Shown: piece by piece, positions 34,927-40,627 of the stretch | How positions within the stretch are numbered: position 1 is the first letter of the stretch | Layout: each line of letters opens with the position of its first letter | Assembly (NCBI GenBank): GCA_002803225.1 | Contig: NXFV01002043.1 | Coordinates: 1-40,627 of the forward strand | Reading direction: 5' to 3' | Length of the DNA stretch: 40,627 bases | DNA from: Gamarada debralockiae | Taxonomy: Eukaryota > Ascomycota > Leotiomycetes > Helotiales > Hyphodiscaceae | The notes under the pieces: generated by a model | Told to the model about the DNA's origin: nothing | The model's input: only the letters and a program-made list of their open reading frames with translations | Databases searched by the model: none | Made by a program: the position numbers and the translations under genes

Positions 34927-36362
34927 ATGATTTCAAGTCCTCGAGTTCTCGCCATTGGCGTCTCGTCGGTCATTTTGTGGATCTTCGGTTGTTATCAAAT
35001 CAAAAAACTCGCACACAATCACCTGCAAATGCCCTACCAAAAGATTCCTCGAGACATTACATCCACATGTCCAAGGAAGACTTCGTCGCAGCAACAATAA
35101 GTTCAGCTGTAGAGGATGATTTTAATTGCAGACTAAGAGATATGTGTGACTATCAATCCTGGGACAGCTCAGTGGTCTTTAGTTGTCGCGGTGTGATAGG
35201 TAGTATAGGTGCGACGTCAAGTCTGATGCACTTGCATTGAAGTTCCCAACAAACAAGAAATATAAGACAGGAGCTACTTTATTGCATAAGATACGCGATC
35301 AATGCTGGAGCCGGACTCATCGTTCCTGTTATCAACTTCTGGTCAGACAGCAACTTGAGTGAACTTGAAAATGGCACAGCCCCAATTGACTACCTCTTCG
35401 ACCAAGAGCGCTCTCTCCACAGAATGAAGACTGCATGTGCTCAAATGTTAACCTACAAAGACGTTGAACAGCTCAGGAAACTCAGGCCCCTAACGGAAAC
35501 GAAAGGCATCGAACCGAGAAACTTCACTCATTGACCAATTTTGCCAGTGTTTTCGGCACGAGCTCAAGTCAGGGAACTTAAAGTACATGGACAGGTCAGC
35601 TTCATCCCTCTTGAAAGAGTGTAGCAATATTTGTAAGTAAATTCCCCTTCGTAACTCCGGAACGCAGCACTAACTTGTCCATGCATCTCCATATGCCGCG
35701 ACTCAGTTGGTTTCGCAGATACCTTTGAAAATCTGATCCTGTTCCGTTAAGACGTCCACCGCCTCGCCGCCAAAACTCTCTATGAGCTGCACTCTTGTTA
35801 TGACGTCCCCATCGATTCCTCCATAGCGACTACTCTTCCATCAGCCAAAGACCTTTCTCAGTATCTACCTCCGCACAGCATCCGACATCCTTCCATACTT
35901 GCTGAACTACATAGACCAAGCCAGGTACTATGTCTCACGCATCGGCTCGTCAACTTTCATTGCCTCCCCTCCCACATTCTACATTAAATCAGGGAACACC
36001 GCCTCGATCCGCGACTTCGCATCGAAGCTCAATCTCTCACCCAACCTAAAGCTGTCGTCACGAAATACGATCTCGCTTCCGGGGCTGACAGAGAGAGGCT
36101 GGCTAGCCTAATGTGGAATTAACAAGCGCTAGTTGATGACCTCGTCTTGAGTAGGAGTGCTTATTTTATGGGCATAGCGGACAGCTCCTTTGCGTGGGCG
36201 ATTGCGGTGGGACGACCTAAGATCACTAAAGCTGGGTTCTGTGGGTTCTGTGTATTGTCGTGGAAGAGCCATTTGTTGGGGACGGCGTTGAGGGATGAAT
36301 TTCGAGATCTGATGGGGAAGCATGGCTATGAATGGGAGGACAGAGAATGGTCAAAGAAATGA
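34927..36362 (+). pseudogene. GDP-fucose protein O-fucosyltransferase-like gene, degraded
   Basis: This resembles fungal Golgi type II membrane proteins of the O-fucosyltransferase-like group. ATG 34927 begins MISSPRVLAIGVSSVILWIF, a signal anchor. Later blocks are FNCRLRDMCDYQSWD; VVFSCRGVIG; RNIRQELLYCIRYAINAGAG (the conserved glycine/arginine substrate loop followed by the helix); APIDYLFDQERSLHRM; DVHRLAAKTLYELHSCYDVP; YLRTASDILPYLLNYIDQA; then VVTKYDLASGADRERLASLM, WN, a TAA stop at 36120-36122, QALVDDLVLSRS and AYFMGIADSSFAWAIAV (the C-terminal SSFAW block). The blocks are spread over different frames. At least two frame changes, a TGA at 35238-35240, a TAA before DVHRLAA and the TAA at 36120 disable it. 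The WN*QALVD stop fits a former CAA codon. Confidence 0.7.
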
Positions 36363-36878
36363 CAACAGAGTTTGCGAAACTTTCTCATCCTCATTGTATC
36401 TCTTACGATACGTGACGACTCGTGTCCACGGAATTTGAGCATTCAGACCGTCTGACAGCCAAGATAGAATTGAAAGCTATTTAACCGGACATCTGCGCTG
36501 TGGAGACTTTGTCAGGATCATTTGCGAGGTCCTAGAGGGAGGGTTCTGTGCCCACTCTCGCATTTGAGCCTGGCAATTGGCTCCCCTCTCCAATCGACCA
36601 CCACCATCACGGCGTCACCATCTCTGGGCCATTGATGTAGTACCTTTCACGATTGAGGCTCAATTACACGCCGAGGGAGATTATATCTAACAGGTGATTA
36701 GTACACTAAAATTGCTGTGCCTTCTTCTGCGCCTCTTTCGGTACTTTACTGTACCGCAGAATCGCATGCTTGGTGCATAAGGTCTCTGATAGAGATATAA
36801 GATAGAAAAGTTTGGCTGTTTTCTTCGAGAACCTCGTAGAGTTTCAAGCACTCTCCAAAGTTTACAGCACTTAAAACC
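36363..36878. other. Intergenic region
   Basis: Nothing recognisable. Minus-strand frames at 36687-36982 are short and lack motifs. A histidine-like CACCACCATCACGG run at 36600 is not in any supported frame. Confidence 0.35.
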
Positions 36879-37284
36879 ATGCTCCCTATCAAACTTAGTC
36901 TCGCGATCGGAGCCTTGCTCCCGGTCACATCCGCCATCCACCAGATCTTCACAGCACACATAGTAAACGATCCAGTCTCCATTTATCTAAGCCGCATGTG
37001 TTACCATATCTATTCCAACGCCCCACATACAAATGCACTTCACCTCACAATCCTTACGCATATTCCTTCACTCGCAAACTCGCCCTTCTCTTGCGAGAAA
37101 AGAATTATACATTGTGCAAGTTAGTAGCGCCAACGGTACTACGGAGATTGACTTCCTGGCCGAGCAAGAATGTCTCTGCAATAGCACACTGTGGGAAGCT
37201 TTTGCCGGCTGCAACGCATGTTTTAATGCCTACGGCTGCCACGAAAGTCAGACTCTAATCTCATCCTCGCTGGTTCCGTTTTAG
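36879..37284 (+). pseudogene. Small secreted cysteine-rich protein candidate, frame broken
   Basis: ATG 36879 starts a clear signal peptide (MLPIKLSLAIGALLPVTSA). In another frame downstream, ELYIVQVSSANGTTEIDFLA then EQECLCNSTLWEAFAGCNAC leads to FNAYG and a stop at 37284. The CLC...GC..CF spacing is typical of fungal small secreted proteins. I could not find an intron that joins the two parts in phase: donor GTAAAC at 36961 is phase 0, while an acceptor before AATTATAC would need phase 1. The gene may therefore be broken, or the structure may differ (start of the second part at ATG 37033). Function unknown. Confidence 0.4.
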
Positions 37285-37313
37285 TCCCCGGACGTGAGCT
37301 GCTGCTGCTTTAA

Positions 37314-37378
37314 CCTGAGCTGAGGGTGAGCATGCCTGAGCAGAGCCTGAGCGGAGCCTGAGCACGCCCTGACTCAGC
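37314..37378. repeat. 11-bp tandem repeat, six units
   Basis: Consecutive units are CCTGAGCTGAG, GGTGAGCATG (10 bp), CCTGAGCAGAG, CCTGAGCGGAG, CCTGAGCACGC and CCTGACTCAGC. The consensus is CCTGAGCNGAG. The array is GC-rich and sits between the secreted-protein candidate and the kinase-like relic; it is not in a supported reading frame. Confidence 0.8.
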
Positions 37379-37890
37379 TTGCGCACCATACTGTAATATG
37401 GAACCCATTTGGGCCTCCTGTGTGCCCCGGCTACAGTTTCCTTAGCGAATTTTTGCCTGGGAATCCGTTTTTGCCCCCTCGCAGGGTTTCTGCCGAAGCA
37501 GATTTTGGATCCCTCCTGTCAAATAGCACGTAAACCATAGTTTGGCCTCACAATTTACTGGAGTAATCCCGACTGATGAAGCGCCGCGCAAACATGGCCT
37601 GACACCATGGCGAATAAATCCAGTTCAGATATTATCAAAGCCAACTTTATTAGCAATAGGCTAGATACATTTCGCGATTCATTCACATCGATTTGTGAGA
37701 AGCTGTGCATTGAGTGTTCCCCGGACGCGTTGGATCAGGTCGACGAAGGTAATACAGACCGACCTTACCAGAGTAATCCTCTAACTAGCATATAGATCTC
37801 CCGAATCTTGCGTTTGACCTTCTGTTAGCGCTGCAAACTTGTCCAGCTGCTCGTCTGCTCTGCTCTAACAGTAGTGGCAAAATCCTCTTG

Positions 37891-38183
37891 ACCGATTTAT
37901 CGAGCTCAGCTCTGCCGTCATCACCGATGAGTTCGACTTCGACTGCGTCAAGCCTCTCTTGAGTGCTGTTCTCAACAGCGAATCCGATGAGCTTATCTGG
38001 GATAAGGTTTATCCCTTCATCTGTAACGAACTGTCGCACGCTAACGGGGTTTGGGCGATTGGCTATGAATCAATATTTGGCTTGTTACTTACTAAGCGGA
38101 TAAAACATGTAGCGAGCCAATTATTTACCACTTTTCCTCACCCGTACTGGCGTGCGACAGTTCGTTACAGAGGGATAGTGTAG
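37891..38183 (+). pseudogene. Possible relic of a fungal kinase-like protein N-terminus
   Basis: The frame reads RFIELSSAVITDEFDFDCV, then KPLLSAVLNSESDELIWDKV and YPFI before turning into unconvincing sequence that ends at TAG 38181-38183. The KPLLSAV-(10)-IWDKVY pattern reminds me of the segment in front of FunK1-like fungal kinases, from memory only. No kinase catalytic motif (HRD, DFG) follows. Upstream sequence in this frame contains stops. A separate 62-codon frame at 37607-37795 (MANKSSSDIIKANFISNRLD) could be part of the same decayed gene, but this is not shown. Confidence 0.3.
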
Positions 38184-38358
38184 ACGTAGTGGGACCCATG
38201 TAAAGGGAGTATGGTGGGAATTGCTTAGGAGTGGATAGCTTCATCCTAACAGGTGTAGCAATCTCACTCGCTAGGGAATTACGTTTACTACATGTTACAT
38301 TGCATTGATGTTCATCACAAACATGCAGGCTAACGATTCAATTGAGGTATTTCAACAG

Positions 38359-40072
38359 CTAAAGTGTTACAACAATATCAGCGTTGTTCTTCCAGTTTAA
38401 TCTGACAGGGTCGTTGACATCCCAAAATGTCACCCAACCGTATTTATTCACGAACTCCATATCAGCACCCTTCTCGACTAGCAGCTGTACCACCGCCTTG
38501 TGCTCCCTATACACCGCCCACAATAGCGGCGTCCGTCCATTTCTATCCTTAGACTCTACGTCAGCACCCTTCTCGACCAGCAGCTTTACCACTGCCTCAT
38601 GCCCCTTACTCGCAGCCCACGATAATGGCGTCCGTCCATATCCATCCTTGGACTCTACTTCAGCACCCTTTTCGACCAGCAGCTTCACTACCACCTCGTG
38701 CCCATGCTCCACAGCCTGCGATAGCGGAGTCTGACCAAAATTGTCCTTAGATTCTAGCTCAGCACCCTTCTCGACCAGCAGCTGTACCACCGCCTCGTGG
38801 CCCCTATTCACCGCCCCCAATAGCGGCGTCCAACCGTTGTTATCCTTAGACTCTAGCTCAGCGCCCTTCTCAACCAGCAGCTTCACCAACGCCTGGTGCC
38901 CCTTACTCGCAGCCCACAATAATGGCGTCCGTCCATGTCTATTCTTAGACTCTACTTCAGCACCCTTCTCGACCAGCAGCTTCACCACTGCCTCGTGCCC
39001 ATTACTCGCAGCCCCCGATAATGGGGTCCCACCAATTTCATCCTCGGATTCTAGCTCAGCGCCCTTCTCGACCAGCAGCTTCACCACTGCCTCGTGCCCA
39101 TCCTCTACAGCCAACGATAATGGCGTCCGTCCATGTCTATTCTTAGACTCTACTTCAGCACCCTTCTCGACCAGCAGCTTCACCACTGCCTCGTGCCCAT
39201 TCTCTGCAGCTAACGATAATGGCGTCCGTCCATTTCTATCCTCAGACTCTACTTCAGCACCCTTCTCGACCAGCAGCTTCACCATCGCCTCTTGCCCATT
39301 TGCCGCAGCTTTACTGAGTGCGGCGTCATATCGGAATTTAGGAGTTTTCTTCAAGAGAAGCTTGACTATAGCCTCATGCCCGTTTGCCGCAGCTTCACTA
39401 AGCGCGGTGTCATACCAGACTTTACGAAGTTTCTTCAAGAGAAGCTTAACCATAGCCTCTTGCCCATTTGCCGCAGCCCCATTAATCGCAGTCTCACCAC
39501 AGGCTTTAGGAATATTCTTCAAGAGAAGTTTAGCTGTAGCTATGTGACCATTCCTAGCGGCACATTGCAGCGCAGATTCTATATTTCTTATAGATAAACC
39601 CCACCCATCTTCATCGAGTCCTCTCTCCAGCAGAGCTCTTACTAGGGCTTCATGCCCTCTAGCCGCCCCTATCTCTAGCACTTTTTGTCGATCATATCTT
39701 AGAGCCGCTACATCCTTGAGATCTTGAATGTAATCTTGGAATGAGAGGCGAGGAAGACTATTGATGATGACTGTGACGCATTGGCTTCCGGAGAGCTTGA
39801 GTAGAAAGCGGTCTGAGATCGGCAAGTAGGAGATTATTTGGAGGAGAATTTCGACAGGTAGATTACCAAGGTTACAGGCCTAGAACCATCAACTTAGCAT
39901 TCTGGTCACTAAGCATAGAAGATGACAAGGTCGCTCTCACAAGATTACTTACCCTGGGCGATGGTCTCTCAGTGACTTGAATACATTCTGAGGTTGCCTG
40001 TCTATATATCTTGCCTTTGCTTTTCCTCTTAAGCTTTAGACCCCACCTCATATTACTAAGTGACAATTTCAT
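38359..40072 (-). CDS. F-box and ankyrin-repeat protein
   Basis: Exon 1 runs 40072-39953 from ATG 40072 (40 residues, basic). A 73-nt intron with GTAAGT donor and TTCTAG acceptor follows, then exon 2 (39879-38359), for 546 residues. Exon 2 opens with an F-box-like sequence (LPVEILLQIISYLPISDRFL, about residues 47-66), which would bind Skp1 in an SCF ubiquitin ligase. About 13 ankyrin-type helices follow from roughly residue 107 to 535. The first four (LLKK type) are divergent. The last nine follow a tight consensus, GHEAVVKLLVEKGAEVES then K..GRTPLS.A, every 33 residues (99 bp), and would bind a protein substrate. The start upstream of the intron is inferred; an ATG closer to the repeats is absent from exon 2, which supports the spliced start. 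Target unknown; similar proteins are numerous in filamentous ascomycetes. Confidence 0.8.
38410..39300 (-). repeat. Nine tandem 99-bp units within the ankyrin gene
   Basis: About nine copies of a 99-bp unit lie end to end inside exon 2 and differ mainly at variable ankyrin positions (RNG, RHG, EIG, NNG, NFG, GYG before the TPL). The nucleotide core cagcacccttctcgaccagc (plus strand) recurs in nearly all units with few changes. Such identity makes expansion and contraction by unequal exchange likely. Antisense open frames in this stretch are by-products of the repeat. Confidence 0.85.
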
Positions 40073-40376
40073 GAAATTCGACCGTGAACAAACCAAAAGA
40101 TGGTGAATAGACTGTTGATGAACACGGAAAGACGTTGCGCAAACTAATTTAGAGTCTGGTTCAGCCGTAGCAATTTAAAATTAAATACATTATGTAGGAA
40201 CGATTGAGCGGCAGCTCAGCTCAGCGACACGTGGCTGTGCATGGAAATTTCTAGAAGAACGCCACACTTTTTATGAATTCAGTATAGTGTATTATATCGT
40301 AATACTTCGTTACTCAGGGTAACAATCGAATATTTACAGTCAATGCGTCCACACCCCTGCCACTCAGATAACCTAT

Positions 40377-40560
40377 CTACCACTTCGTAGGCCCTCCCTT
40401 CGCATCAATTACATCTTGACAGCGTTGTCGCATCATCCGAATTAGCTCTCTTATTCTCTCATGTGTAATCAATTCCCATGCCTCTTGGACAGCTGCACGT
40501 AGTTTCTTATAAGACCTATGAACAGTTGGATAATGCGAGCTCACACCTCATCCAGGGTAT
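40377..40560 (-). mobile_element. 3' end of a Tc1/mariner-type transposase
   Basis: On the minus strand the frame ending at TAG 40377-40379 reads HYPTVHRSYKKLRAAVQEAW, then ELITHERIRELIRMMRQRCQ and DVIDAKGGPTKW. The helix ending in R-QD-VIDAKGG-TKW is the characteristic C-terminus of Tc1-like DDE transposases. The frame breaks upstream, near 40560 (a TGA before VSSHYP), and the last 65 bases of the window show no clear continuation of the catalytic core, although the window edge prevents a final judgement. AT-rich DNA at 40270-40340 should contain the corresponding inverted repeat, but I could not define it. Confidence 0.7.
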
Positions 40561-40627
40561 AGAAAAGTGTTGGGTATTGAAGTGTCTAGAAGCTTCTAGT
40601 ATACGGCTGACAAATACAAGTGGCAAA

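Noticed and set aside
38384..39547. Long plus-strand open frames rich in Ser/Thr/Ala (SSAPFSTSSFTTASCPL repeats).
   Set aside because: They are antisense images of the 99-bp ankyrin units; open length follows from the repeat, with no start context or introns of their own.

Overview
The window looks like nuclear DNA of a filamentous ascomycete. Genes carry several short spliceosomal introns (46-88 nt) with GTAAGT/GTGAGT/GTACGT donors and CTAAC-like branch sites. The gene set is fungal too: a Zn2Cys6 regulator, OPT transporters, a serine-rich GPI-type cupredoxin and an F-box/ankyrin protein. The flavour suggests Leotiomycetes, but that is an impression, not something the sequence proves.

Layout. 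1-6.1 kb: AT-rich flank, then three broken minus-strand genes (secreted purple acid phosphatase, an unrecognised coiled-coil protein, a SAM methyltransferase fragment). 6.6-8.0 kb: intact 3-isopropylmalate dehydrogenase. 8.2-10.4 kb: broken OPT-superfamily transporter. 11.6-18.4 kb: intact NAD(P)-binding reductase, Zn2Cys6 transcription factor and small-oligopeptide transporter. 18.4-21.9 kb: gene desert holding a relic of a TA-inserting DNA transposon. 21.9-24.0 kb: intact 615-aa protein of unknown function. 24.9-26.3 kb: broken gene of a large fungal modular family. 26.7-28.0 kb: intact FAD monooxygenase. 28.2-30.0 kb: broken amino-acid permease. 30.7-31.4 kb: intact secreted cupredoxin. 32.3-32.6 kb: MITE. 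32.9-33.5 kb: thioredoxin-like gene with one frameshift. 34.9-36.4 kb: broken O-fucosyltransferase-like gene. 36.9-38.2 kb: small-secreted-protein candidate, an 11-bp tandem repeat and a kinase-like relic. 38.4-40.1 kb: F-box/ankyrin gene. 40.4 kb to the end: 3' end of a Tc1/mariner-type transposase.

The main feature is contrast. Eight genes, about 12.2 kb of coding sequence, can be read through all their introns without a single disabling change. About as many others, several interleaved with them, carry frameshifts, stops or a lost splice donor. Many of the stops fall where glutamine (CAG/CAA) or CGA codons would fit, so they look like C-to-T changes. The broken set is biased toward nutrient scavenging and surface functions (phosphatase, two transporters, methyltransferase, glycosyltransferase). 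No operon-like or obvious biosynthetic cluster is present; the intact genes appear to be independent.
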